Shown: positions 1 through 8,209 of the stretch, piece after piece
Numbering within the stretch: the first letter of the stretch is position 1
Layout: the number at the start of each line of letters is the position of its first letter
Assembly: GCF_003254625.1 (NCBI RefSeq)
Contig: NZ_QJRJ01000067.1
Location: forward strand, 1-64,000
From: Flavobacterium ginsenosidimutans
GTDB lineage: Bacteria; Bacteroidota; Bacteroidia; Flavobacteriales; Flavobacteriaceae
Length of the DNA: 64,000 nucleotides
Reading direction: 5' to 3'
Translations under genes and position numbers: made by a program
The notes under the pieces: generated by a model
Told to the model about the DNA's origin: nothing
Databases searched by the model: none
The model's input: the letters and a program-made list of their open reading frames with translations, nothing else

Positions 1-99
1 GTTCTTACAGGTGTTTAATTAAATATATTTGTCTAATAATCTGTATCGATTATTTAGGACTAGTCACTGTAAACTGAAACTGAGACTGAAAACTAAAAA

Positions 100-1269
100 T
101 TATTTCTCTTTTCTACGTTTACGTTCTGCTTTAATCATAGATAATTCACGGCTAGTTTGACCAGCAACAGAAGTGTTTTCTTCTGCACGTCGAATCAAGT
201 ATGGCATAACATCTTTTACAGGTCCAAATGGTAAGTATTTAGCAACGTTATACCCGTTTTCTGCTAAGTTATAGCTAATATTATCACTCATTCCGTATAA
301 TTGTCCAAACCAGATTCGATTATCGTTTTTAGCGATACCTCTCTGCTCCATCATTTCCATCAATTTATAAGAGCTCAATTCATTATGAGTTCCTGCAAAA
401 ATGGCCATTTTATCGATATGCTCTAACATATATTGTACAGCATTATCATAATTGATATCAGTAGCTTCTTTAGAAACACAGATTGGAGAAACATACCCTT
501 TTTCTTCAGCTCTTTTGTGTTCTTTTTCCATGTAAGCACCGCGAACTAATTTCATTCCGATATAGAAACCTTCTGCTTTTGCAACTTCATGAAGTTTTTT
601 CAAATAATCTAAACGATCCCAACGATACATTTGTAAAGTGTTGAATACAATTGCTTTTTCTTTATTGTATTTGCGCATCATATCGGTAACCAAATCATCA
701 GCCGCATCTTGCATCCAGCTTTCTTCACCATCAATTAATAATGCTACATCTTTTTTATGAGCTTCACTACAAACTTTATCAAAACGAGCTACCACTCTAT
801 CCCATTCTGCTTGTTCTGCAGGAGTAAAAGCTTGTTTTTCTCCTAATTTCTCATATAATTCAAAACGTCCTAAACCAGTTGGCTTAAATACCGCAAATGG
901 AATTGCAAGACGTTCTTTTGCAAAATCTACTGTTCTTAGTGTCATTTCCAAAGCAGCGTCAAATTGCTCCTCTTCTTCTTTTCCTTCAACAGAATAATCC
1001 AAAACAGACGAAACTCCTTTTGTAAACATTTTGTCTACAACACTAAGGCAGTCATTTTCGTTTACACCACCGCAAAAGTGATCAAAAACAGTTGCACGAA
1101 TTAATCCTTCTACTGGTAAATGAGCTTTAATTGCAAAATTAGTTACAGCTGTTCCAATTCTTACCAAAGGCTCGCTGTCAATCATTTTGAAAAGGAAATA
1201 AGCTCTATCAAGTTCCGTATCACTTTTAAGTGAAAAAGCAACTTGAGTGTTATCGAATATCTTTTCCAT
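100..1269 (-). CDS. Proline dehydrogenase (monofunctional)
   Basis: FAD-dependent oxidation of L-proline to pyrroline-5-carboxylate, the first step of proline catabolism. The 389-residue protein is a single ProDH barrel with no fused P5C dehydrogenase, unlike long PutA proteins. Visible family motifs include MKLVRGAYMEKE, AGTHNE, FGQLYGMSDNIS and, near residue 360, RRAEENTS, the Arg-Arg-x-x-Glu-Asn substrate/FAD signature. The C-terminal tail is strongly basic (KAERKRRKEK). The start at 1269 follows a TATATTTG promoter element. It is divergent from aroB. Bases 1-99 downstream hold no recognisable feature. Confidence 0.93.
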   Translation of the reverse strand: MEKIFDNTQVAFSLKSDTELDRAYFLFKMIDSEPLVRIGTAVTNFAIKAHLPVEGLIRATVFDHFCGGVNENDCLSVVDKMFTKGVSSVLDYSVEGKEEEEQFDAALEMTLRTVDFAKERLAIPFAVFKPTGLGRFELYEKLGEKQAFTPAEQAEWDRVVARFDKVCSEAHKKDVALLIDGEESWMQDAADDLVTDMMRKYNKEKAIVFNTLQMYRWDRLDYLKKLHEVAKAEGFYIGMKLVRGAYMEKEHKRAEEKGYVSPICVSKEATDINYDNAVQYMLEHIDKMAIFAGTHNELSSYKLMEMMEQRGIAKNDNRIWFGQLYGMSDNISYNLAENGYNVAKYLPFGPVKDVMPYLIRRAEENTSVAGQTSRELSMIKAERKRRKEK

Positions 1270-1286
1270 TAAATTTATTTTTTATG

Positions 1287-1294
1287 CAAATATA
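1287..1294 (-). promoter_or_regulatory. Promoter -7 element for proline dehydrogenase
   Basis: Reads TATATTTG on the minus strand, matching the Bacteroidota TANNTTTG element, 18 bp before the start codon. A TTTG lies 24 bp further upstream (1319-1322), slightly beyond the usual spacing. Confidence 0.5.
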
Positions 1295-1487
1295 GAGAGT
1301 GTTTTGAATATTATTCATCAAAAGATATCATATTTTTTAATATCTTTAATCAGACTGCTGTTTATATTAAATTATGAAGTAAATGTTTACCCATTCTTAA
1401 AATTAGTTTTATTCTTAATTAGGATATAGATCAGTATTTTAAACAAATTAGCCTTAAAGTTTGAATATTATTAAACTAAAAATGCCT

Positions 1488-1495
1488 TATTTTTG
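1488..1495 (+). promoter_or_regulatory. Promoter -7 element for aroB
   Basis: TATTTTTG, a match to TANNTTTG, ends 23 bp before the aroB ATG. A TTTG at 1460-1463 may be the upstream element, with 24 bp spacing. Confidence 0.5.
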
Positions 1496-1518
1496 CGCTT
1501 TCAATTAACTAAAGAATT

Positions 1519-2586
1519 ATGCAATCTATTCAAGCCAACAATTATCTCGTACATTTCAACCAGAATGCTTACGAAGCTTTAAATAAACATTTAAGAGAAA
1601 ATAAATATTCTAATATATTTATAATTGTAGACGATCAAACCAATGAATATTGTCTGTCTAAATTTATTCCTCTTGTTGAAACTGATTTGGCAATTGAAAT
1701 CATAGAGTTTGAAGCTGGAGAAGCAAATAAGAATATTGAAACTTGTATTGAGATCTGGAATATTTTGACAGAACTTGGTGCCGATAGAAAATCTCTTATT
1801 ATTAATTTAGGAGGAGGCGTTGTTACTGATTTAGGTGGATTTGTGGCTTCTACTTTTAAAAGAGGTGTAGATTTTATTAATATCCCAACTACTTTATTAT
1901 CTATGGTTGATGCATCTGTTGGAGGAAAAACGGGTGTTGACTTAGGAAATCTTAAAAATCAGATTGGAGTTATCAATGTACCGCAAATGGTACTAATTGA
2001 CACAAAATATTTAGAAACTTTGCCGCAAAGCGAAATGCGTTCAGGTTTAGCAGAAATGCTAAAACATGGTTTGATATATGATGCGCCATATTGGAGACAG
2101 TTTTCAGATTTAAAATCAATTGTTTTCGATGAATTAGATCAATTAATTTATCGTTCAGTTGAAATTAAAAATGAAATCGTTATTCAAGATCCAACTGAGA
2201 AAAATATCCGTAAAGCTTTAAACTTCGGACATACGCTAGGCCACGCTATTGAAGGATACTTCCTAGAAAGCAAAGAAAAAACGACTTTACTGCACGGAGA
2301 AGCTATTGCAGTCGGAATGATCTTAGAAAGTTATATTTCTCTTCAAAAAGGTTTAATTTCTCAAGAAGAATACAGAGAAATTAAAACTATAATTAAAGGT
2401 ATTTATGAGGATATAATTTTTGAAGAAAATGACATCGATCCGATCTTAGAATTGTTAATTCACGACAAAAAAAATGAATACGGTTTAATTCAATTTGCAT
2501 TAATTGAAGGAATCGGAAAGATAAAAATTAACCAATCCGTTGAAAATAAATTGATTCTAGATGCGTTTCAAGATTATAAATCTTAA
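1519..2586 (+). CDS. aroB: 3-dehydroquinate synthase
   Basis: Second step of the shikimate pathway: cyclises DAHP to 3-dehydroquinate using NAD+ and a divalent metal. Length (355 aa) is normal. The nucleotide-binding GGGVVTDLGG is at residues 98-107, followed by SVGGKTGVD (133-141). Likely metal ligands by family pattern are Glu179 (SGLAEMLKHG), His238 (NFGHTLGHAIE) and His259 (LLHGEAIAVGM). The start codon follows a TATTTTTG promoter element. It stands alone; no other aro gene is adjacent. Confidence 0.96.
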   Translation: MQSIQANNYLVHFNQNAYEALNKHLRENKYSNIFIIVDDQTNEYCLSKFIPLVETDLAIEIIEFEAGEANKNIETCIEIWNILTELGADRKSLIINLGGGVVTDLGGFVASTFKRGVDFINIPTTLLSMVDASVGGKTGVDLGNLKNQIGVINVPQMVLIDTKYLETLPQSEMRSGLAEMLKHGLIYDAPYWRQFSDLKSIVFDELDQLIYRSVEIKNEIVIQDPTEKNIRKALNFGHTLGHAIEGYFLESKEKTTLLHGEAIAVGMILESYISLQKGLISQEEYREIKTIIKGIYEDIIFEENDIDPILELLIHDKKNEYGLIQFALIEGIGKIKINQSVENKLILDAFQDYKS

Positions 2587-2606
2587 ACTTTTTTTAATCG
2601 AAAGCG

Positions 2607-2638
2607 TTGCATTTGGTATATTTTATTTTTTACATTTG
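2607..2638 (+). promoter_or_regulatory. Promoter between aroB and the arginine decarboxylase gene
   Basis: TTG (2607-2609), 21 bp, TACATTTG (2631-2638): a good match to the Bacteroidota promoter. Transcription would start near 2642-2645, at or next to the ATG of the small ORF at 2643. That leaves about 250 nt before the decarboxylase start. Confidence 0.55.
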
Positions 2639-2642
2639 CCCC

Positions 2643-2822
2643 ATGAAAACAAACAAGCAGCAAAGACAATTTAGCTCTTATAGAAACCGCCTCAACAGTT
2701 CTTTACTTAGAATGTTGAATCGTTTTTATAATAGTAAAAGTCCGTTTTGTTTTGATGTTTTCCAATGTTCAAAAGCCGAGCACGAAAAACTGCCGATTAT
2801 ATTTGCCAATATTAGAGTTTGA
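2643..2822 (+). CDS. Small basic ORF, hypothetical or leader peptide
   Basis: An ORF of 59 codons from ATG 2643, beginning MKTNKQQRQFSSYRNR and ending IFANIRV. It is rich in Arg, Asn, Ser and Phe, has two Cys, and shows neither signal peptide nor membrane segment. No family is recognised. Its ATG lies only 4 nt after a strong promoter element, so it would be translated from a leaderless or nearly leaderless message. Alternatively the stretch is just the 5' leader of the decarboxylase mRNA 69 bp downstream. Reading further upstream would put the start before the promoter, so 2643 is chosen. Confidence 0.35.
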   Translation: MKTNKQQRQFSSYRNRLNSSLLRMLNRFYNSKSPFCFDVFQCSKAEHEKLPIIFANIRV

Positions 2823-2891
2823 ATTTAAGATTTAGCATAAAAAACACTAAATTTAAAATACAATTACAATCTCTAAAACTTTGACAAATAA

Positions 2892-4295
2892 ATGAATACA
2901 AAATATTCTGATCTAATAAACCAAACATACTACTTTCCACAAGAGGAATTTAAATTAAACAAAGACAACTTATTGTTTCACAACATCGATTTGATGAAAT
3001 TGGTTGAACAATATGGTACACCGTTAAAGTTTACTTATCTGCCTCAGATTTCTGAAAACATAAATAAAGCAAAAGCTTGGTTCAGAAAAGCAATGGAGAA
3101 GAACAAATACGACGCAAAATACTACTATTGTTATTGTACAAAAAGCTCTCATTTTGAATATATTATGAATGAAGCTTTCAAGAATAACATTCATATAGAG
3201 ACATCATCTGCTTTTGATGTTAATATTGTTGAGAATTTGTTGGAAAATGGTAAAATCAACAAAAGCACGTACGTAATTTGTAACGGTTTTAAAAGAGACG
3301 AGTACATTACTAACATTGGTAGGTTAATCAATAACGGACATAAAAATACTATTCCAATTATTGATAACTATGAAGAGTTAGATTTGCTTCAAGCAGAAAT
3401 TAAAGGGAAATTCAAAATTGGAATCCGTATTGCTGCCGAAGAAGAGCCTAAATTTGAGTTCTATACTTCTAGATTAGGTATTGGTTACAAAAACATAGTT
3501 TCTTTCTATAAAAAACAAATTCAGGAAAATGATAAATTAGAGCTGAAAATGCTTCACTTCTTTATCAATACTGGAATTAACGATACATCATACTACTGGA
3601 ATGAGCTTGTAAAATGTATTAAAGTTTACATAGCTCTTAAAAAAGAGTGTCCTACTCTAGACGGCCTTAACATTGGTGGTGGTTTCCCAATTAAAAACTC
3701 ACTTGCCTTTGAATATGATTATCAATATATGATTGATGAAATTATCAATCAAATTAAAATTGCTTGTGAAGAAGCTGAAGTAGATGTTCCAAATATTTTT
3801 ACGGAATTTGGATCATTTACAGTAGGTGAAAGCGGTGGTGCAATCTATCAGATTTTGTATCAAAAACAACAAAATGATAGAGAAAAATGGAATATGATCG
3901 ATTCATCTTTCATTACCACTTTACCAGATACTTGGGCTATAAACAAACGTTTTATCATGCTGGCTATCAACCGTTGGAATGATACTTACGAACGGGTTCT
4001 GTTGGGAGGTCTGACTTGTGATAGTGACGACTATTACAACTCTGAGCAAAACATGAACGCCATTTATCTGCCTAAGTATAACAAAGAAAAACCTTTATAT
4101 ATTGGTTTCTTTAATACTGGCGCTTATCAAGAAACAATTGGAGGATATGGTGGTCTTCACCACTGTTTGATTCCGCAGCCTAAACACATTTTAATTGATC
4201 GTGACGAAAACGGAATTCTGGCAACTGAAGTGTTCTCAGAACAGCAAACTTCTGACGATGTTTTAAAGATTCTAGGCTACAAAAAAAAGGTGTAA
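2892..4295 (+). CDS. Arginine decarboxylase-type PLP enzyme (fold III)
   Basis: Probable biosynthetic arginine decarboxylase, making agmatine from arginine as entry to polyamine synthesis. The protein (467 aa) has the alanine-racemase-like barrel with the PLP lysine at Lys84 in YCTKSSHFEY, a glycine-rich phosphate loop LNIGGGFPIKN, and the second active-site motif LTCDSDDYY with Cys376. It is much shorter than E. coli SpeA (about 658 aa) and belongs to the shorter Bacteroidota form, so substrate is inferred. A deoxyhypusine-synthase-like gene follows by 99 bp, supporting a polyamine role. Diaminopimelate or another amino acid is the main alternative substrate. Confidence 0.8.
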   Translation: MNTKYSDLINQTYYFPQEEFKLNKDNLLFHNIDLMKLVEQYGTPLKFTYLPQISENINKAKAWFRKAMEKNKYDAKYYYCYCTKSSHFEYIMNEAFKNNIHIETSSAFDVNIVENLLENGKINKSTYVICNGFKRDEYITNIGRLINNGHKNTIPIIDNYEELDLLQAEIKGKFKIGIRIAAEEEPKFEFYTSRLGIGYKNIVSFYKKQIQENDKLELKMLHFFINTGINDTSYYWNELVKCIKVYIALKKECPTLDGLNIGGGFPIKNSLAFEYDYQYMIDEIINQIKIACEEAEVDVPNIFTEFGSFTVGESGGAIYQILYQKQQNDREKWNMIDSSFITTLPDTWAINKRFIMLAINRWNDTYERVLLGGLTCDSDDYYNSEQNMNAIYLPKYNKEKPLYIGFFNTGAYQETIGGYGGLHHCLIPQPKHILIDRDENGILATEVFSEQQTSDDVLKILGYKKKV

Positions 4296-4394
4296 AAAAA
4301 CGGCAGATTAAGTTCTAATTTTTCTTAAAAATTTCTTAATTTGCATTAACATCCAAAAAGGTTAAACTTTTTAATTCAAAAAAAACAAAAAAAA

Positions 4395-5363
4395 ATGAAA
4401 GGACCAATCAGTCAGTTTATTGAAAAACATTATTTGCATTTTAATTCTGCTTCATTAGTAGATGCTGCAAAAGCATACGAGCAGCAATTAGCTGATGGTG
4501 CAAAAATGCTGGTAAGTATGGCTGGCGCAATGAGTACAGCAGAAATTGGTAAAATTTTTGCCGAAGTAATCAGACAAGACAAAGTACATATTATTTCATG
4601 TACTGGAGCAAATCTAGAAGAAGATATCATGAATTTAGTAGCTCATTCTCACTACGAAAGAGTTCCTAATTATCGTGATTTAACACCAGAAGATGAGTGG
4701 GCTTTATTAGAAAGAGGATTAAATCGTGTTACTGACACTTGTATTCCTGAGCATGAAGCTTTCCGTCGTTTACAAAAACACATTTACAAAATTTGGAAAG
4801 ATGCTGATGATAAAGGAGAGCGTTATTTTCCACATGAGTTCATGTACAAAATGTTGTTATCTGGCGTTTTAGAAGAGTACTATGAAATTGATTTAAAAGA
4901 TAGCTGGATGTATGCAGCTGCAGAGAAAAACCTACCAATTATCGTTCCTGGATGGGAAGATAGCACAATGGGTAACATCTTTGCTTCATACGTGATTAAA
5001 GGTGAATTGAAAGCATCTACTATGAAATCTGGAATTGAGTACATGACTTTCCTTGCGGATTGGTATTCTAAAAACAGTTCAAACGGAATTGGATTCTTCC
5101 AAATTGGTGGTGGTATTGCTGGTGACTTCCCTATCTGTGTAGTTCCAATGCTATATCAAGATATGGAAATGCACGATGTTCCATTTTGGAGCTATTTCTG
5201 CCAAATTTCAGATTCAACAACTAGTTATGGTTCTTATTCTGGAGCAGTTCCAAATGAAAAAATCACTTGGGGTAAATTAGACATCAAAACCCCTAAATTT
5301 ATTATTGAATCGGATGCTACAATTGTTGCTCCGTTAATTTTTGCATATTTATTAGATTTATAG
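4395..5363 (+). CDS. Deoxyhypusine-synthase-like enzyme, possibly homospermidine synthase
   Basis: Member of the deoxyhypusine synthase family, which uses NAD+ to move an aminobutyl group from spermidine or a related amine through an enzyme lysine. The 322-residue protein keeps GAMSTAEIGK, SCTGANLEED, the glycine-rich QIGGGIAGDFPI and, near the C-terminus, EKITWGKLD, whose Lys294 matches the catalytic lysine of the eukaryotic enzyme. Bacteria lack eIF5A, the usual protein substrate. A small-molecule acceptor such as putrescine is therefore likely, giving homospermidine, which Flavobacterium species are known to contain. It lies downstream of the arginine decarboxylase and 8 bp before the acidic protein gene. 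Confidence 0.85.
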   Translation: MKGPISQFIEKHYLHFNSASLVDAAKAYEQQLADGAKMLVSMAGAMSTAEIGKIFAEVIRQDKVHIISCTGANLEEDIMNLVAHSHYERVPNYRDLTPEDEWALLERGLNRVTDTCIPEHEAFRRLQKHIYKIWKDADDKGERYFPHEFMYKMLLSGVLEEYYEIDLKDSWMYAAAEKNLPIIVPGWEDSTMGNIFASYVIKGELKASTMKSGIEYMTFLADWYSKNSSNGIGFFQIGGGIAGDFPICVVPMLYQDMEMHDVPFWSYFCQISDSTTSYGSYSGAVPNEKITWGKLDIKTPKFIIESDATIVAPLIFAYLLDL

Positions 5364-5371
5364 AATAATTT

Positions 5372-5788
5372 ATGAAAAGAGTTATAGTAGACTACGCCAA
5401 ACTTACCAACGAAATTTTAAACCTTTTGGTAGAGAAATTTCCTGATGGTTATGATGATTCGGATGTAATCCGTTTTAGAAATGCTAAAAACGAATTGGTT
5501 GAAGCTGTTGAAGTTCGTACTGAAGACACAATTTATTTGGTGAAAATTAGTACTAAACTTGCCGACAGAATTGAAAACTACGATGAAGATGATGATTTAG
5601 ATGTTGATGTAGATGCAATTGCACCAGTTAAAGGCATAGATCTAGATGAAGATATTAGCAACGACGATGATGACGACGATGATAATCTAGACAAACCTGA
5701 TAGCGATGGAGGTGATGACGATGATGACGATGATGATGATGACAAAGCCGACACTGATTATGATGAAGAAGAAGACGATGAAGATTAA
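5372..5788 (+). CDS. Small protein with a poly-Asp/Glu tail
   Basis: A protein of 138 aa with two parts. Residues 1-65 form an ordinary fold with mixed charge (MKRVIVDYAKLTNEILNLL, then KNELVEAVEVRTEDTIYLV). From about residue 72 the chain is almost only Asp and Glu, including runs of seven and ten Asp. No catalytic motif is visible. Homologues in this group are sometimes labelled DNA primase, which nothing here supports. It lies 8 bp after the deoxyhypusine-synthase-like gene and before a terminator, so it is the last gene of that transcript. The tail could bind cations or nucleic-acid-binding proteins; this is a guess. Confidence 0.8.
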   Translation: MKRVIVDYAKLTNEILNLLVEKFPDGYDDSDVIRFRNAKNELVEAVEVRTEDTIYLVKISTKLADRIENYDEDDDLDVDVDAIAPVKGIDLDEDISNDDDDDDDNLDKPDSDGGDDDDDDDDDDKADTDYDEEEDDED

Positions 5789-5810
5789 TTCATTTTCTTT
5801 AAAATAAATA

Positions 5811-5839
5811 AAAGGAACTCGATTTGGGTTCCTTTTTTT
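5811..5839 (+). terminator. Terminator after the polyamine block
   Basis: AAAGGAAC (5811-5818) pairs with GTTCCTTT (5828-5835) and is followed by a T run, 22 bp after the stop of the acidic protein gene. Confidence 0.8.
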
Positions 5840-5870
5840 ATGTTTTAATTTAAAGTTTAACCAAAATTTA

Positions 5871-5878
5871 TATTTTTG
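5871..5878 (+). promoter_or_regulatory. Promoter -7 element for recQ
   Basis: TATTTTTG, just after the terminator and 39 bp before the recQ start. No clear TTG at standard spacing. Confidence 0.45.
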
Positions 5879-5917
5879 CATTTGTAAGAATATTTTTATT
5901 CATACAGCAGAAATTTT

Positions 5918-8038
5918 ATGCCCATGACTACAGAAATTTTACATACGACATTAAAAGAAAATTTTGGTTTCGAAAAATTTAGACCCAACCAGGAATCTAT
6001 TATTAATACAGTATTATCTGGACAAGATGCCTTAGCTATTATGCCAACTGGTGGCGGTAAATCGATCTGCTTTCAGCTTCCGGCTTTAATCTTACCAGGA
6101 ATTACTATAGTGATCTCTCCTCTTATTGCATTAATGAAAGATCAGGTTGACAGTTTAAAAACTAACGGAATTTCGGCTTGTTACATAAATAGTTCACAAT
6201 CAGCGCAGGAGCAGCAATATTATATAGATAATTTAAAATCTAATAATTTTAAGTTGGTTTATATTGCACCAGAAAGCCTTTCTTATCTTGAAGTTGCGTT
6301 TAACGAATTAACAATTAGCTTAATAGCGATTGATGAAGCACATTGTATTTCTTCGTGGGGACATGATTTCAGGCCGGCTTATACTAATTTAGGTTATTTA
6401 AAGAGCCGCTTCCCTTCTACTCCAATTTTGGCATTAACTGCTACGGCCGACAAAGCAACTCGTACAGACATAACAAAACAACTGAACTTAAGAAAGCCAA
6501 AGACTTTCATTGCATCTTTTGATCGTAAAAATTTGAGTTTAGAAGTCCGCCCAGCTCTAGATCGCGTAAAGCAAATAATTGATTTTATTGAGAACAAACC
6601 GAATGAATCGGGAATAATTTATTGTCTTAGTCGAAAAACTACTGAAGAACTAGCTGAAAAATTGAAAAAAAGCGGAATTACTGCAAAAGCTTATCATGCT
6701 GGTTTGGATAATGATACACGTGCTAAAACTCAGGATCAATTTATAAATGATGACTGTCAGGTTGTTTGCGCAACAATTGCATTCGGAATGGGAATTGACA
6801 AATCGAATGTTCGTTGGGTAATTCATTATAATCTTCCAAAAAATATTGAAGGTTATTATCAGGAAATTGGACGTGCAGGTCGAGATGGTTTGCCTGCAGA
6901 AACTGTACTTTTTGAAAGTTATGCAGATGTAATTCAATTGCAGAAATTTGCTTCTGATGGACTTAACTCAGATATTCAGCTTGCAAAATTGGATCGTATG
7001 AAACAATATGCTGATGCGGTGAGTTGTCGAAGAAAAATTTTATTATCGTATTTCGGAGAATTGGTAACTGAAAATTGTGGTAACTGTGATATTTGTAAAA
7101 ATCCTCCAACTTTTTTCGATGGTACGATTCTCGCGCAAAAAGCATTGTCAGCTATTACACGATTAAAGGAATCTGAACCTCTGGCTGTAATTGTAGATTT
7201 TTTAAGAGGCTCGAGAAACGCGTATATCTACGAAAAAAATTATCAAGAGCTAAAAACGTATGGAATTGGCGTTGATGTTTCTTGGTACGATTGGAACCAA
7301 TATCTTATTCAGCTTATTAATTTAGGGTATTGCGAAATTGCTTTTCATCAGCACAATAAAATTCTCCTTACTCCTTTTGCAAAGAAAGTTTTATTTGAAG
7401 GAGAAAAAGTAAAACTTACAACTGTAGTTAAAAAGGTAATTGATAAAAACGAGATTAAAGAAACTAAACAAAAAGCAACTAAAAATTCTCTTTTTGAAAC
7501 GCTAAGAAAATTACGTTATGAAATTGCAGAGGAAGAAGAAGTTCCTGCTTATGTAATTTTTAGTGATGCTTCTTTAAGACAAATGGAAGTTTTAAGACCA
7601 ATGACCGATGAAGATTTCCTTGCGGTTGAAGGTGTTGGTAAAGCTAAATTAGAAAAATATGGCTCTGAATTTATTAAAGCTATTATTGAATTCCAACGAA
7701 ATAAATCAGTTGTCAAAAAGGAAAAAAAAGACAATACTTATAAAAAAACGCTGGAATTATTTCAAAATGGAGTTTCAGTTGAAGAAATAGCAGAACAGCG
7801 AGATTTGAGTCAAACAACAATTATTTCGCATTTAGCTAAATTATACGTTGACGGCCATGATTTAGATTTAAGTCAATTTGTTTCTGATGATGAAATTCTT
7901 CAAATTGAAAAAGCTCATAAAGAATTAGAAAATCCAAATGCATTAAGACCTTACTTTGATTATTTTGAAGAAAAAATGTCTTATGATAAAATTAGATTTG
8001 GTTTGGCTTTTTTGGAGAGAAAGAATCAAAAGGTATAA
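5918..8038 (+). CDS. recQ: ATP-dependent DNA helicase RecQ
   Basis: 3'-5' DNA helicase for recombination and repair. The 706-residue chain has helicase motifs in order: Walker A MPTGGGKS (residues 42-49), DEAH in AIDEAHCISSWGHDFRP, TATAD, then the second RecA domain with FGMGIDKSNVRWV and QEIGRAGRDG. The RQC zinc site follows (CRRKIL, then CGNCDIC), and an HRDC domain (LRQMEVLRPMTDEDFLAVEG). The C-terminal 110 residues add a helix-turn-helix segment (VSVEEIAEQRDLSQTTIISH), as in Bacteroidota RecQ. ATG 5918 or 5924 could both serve as start. Confidence 0.95.
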   Translation: MPMTTEILHTTLKENFGFEKFRPNQESIINTVLSGQDALAIMPTGGGKSICFQLPALILPGITIVISPLIALMKDQVDSLKTNGISACYINSSQSAQEQQYYIDNLKSNNFKLVYIAPESLSYLEVAFNELTISLIAIDEAHCISSWGHDFRPAYTNLGYLKSRFPSTPILALTATADKATRTDITKQLNLRKPKTFIASFDRKNLSLEVRPALDRVKQIIDFIENKPNESGIIYCLSRKTTEELAEKLKKSGITAKAYHAGLDNDTRAKTQDQFINDDCQVVCATIAFGMGIDKSNVRWVIHYNLPKNIEGYYQEIGRAGRDGLPAETVLFESYADVIQLQKFASDGLNSDIQLAKLDRMKQYADAVSCRRKILLSYFGELVTENCGNCDICKNPPTFFDGTILAQKALSAITRLKESEPLAVIVDFLRGSRNAYIYEKNYQELKTYGIGVDVSWYDWNQYLIQLINLGYCEIAFHQHNKILLTPFAKKVLFEGEKVKLTTVVKKVIDKNEIKETKQKATKNSLFETLRKLRYEIAEEEEVPAYVIFSDASLRQMEVLRPMTDEDFLAVEGVGKAKLEKYGSEFIKAIIEFQRNKSVVKKEKKDNTYKKTLELFQNGVSVEEIAEQRDLSQTTIISHLAKLYVDGHDLDLSQFVSDDEILQIEKAHKELENPNALRPYFDYFEEKMSYDKIRFGLAFLERKNQKV

Positions 8039-8044
8039 AAGAAA

Positions 8045-8113
8045 GACTTCGACTTCGCTCAGTCCGACATTTGACATTTAAGATCACTATTGTCAGGCTG
8101 AGCGAAGTCGAAG
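8045..8113. repeat. REP-like inverted repeat, copy 1
   Basis: Two arms, 8045-8069 and 8091-8113, each carrying the core CTTCGACTTCGCTCAG or its complement, separated by about 20 bp. The same core occurs near 22.0, 23.7 and 29.5 kb. It sits between recQ and the dinB-like gene, which converge. Confidence 0.75.
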
Positions 8114-8151
8114 CCCTCGTTTTCAGAAATATCTAAATTATATATAACGAC

Positions 8152-8184
8152 AAACCCGACAGGTTTCTAAAATCTGTCGGGTTT
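8152..8184. terminator. Bidirectional terminator between recQ and the dinB-like gene
   Basis: A hairpin of about 14 bp, AAACCCGACAGGTTT against AATCTGTCGGGTTT, serving two converging genes. A close relative with the same CCCGACA core occurs at 19529-19561. Confidence 0.75.
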
Positions 8185-8209
8185 ATTTATGCTTAAAAAT
8201 GTAAGGCTT

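Noticed and set aside
1247..1429. Plus-strand hydrophobic ORF between proline dehydrogenase and aroB
   Set aside because: It overlaps the proline dehydrogenase start and promoter region, is Ile/Leu/Phe-rich as expected of AT-rich intergenic DNA, and has no ribosome site.
5372..5788. DNA primase label for the poly-Asp protein
   Set aside because: No zinc finger, TOPRIM or other primase motif is present; the label cannot be supported from the sequence.
5687..5881. Hydrophobic Ile/Val-rich minus-strand ORF opposite the poly-Asp coding region
   Set aside because: It is the complement of GAT/GAC codons, which necessarily reads as Ile/Val/Ser; not a gene.
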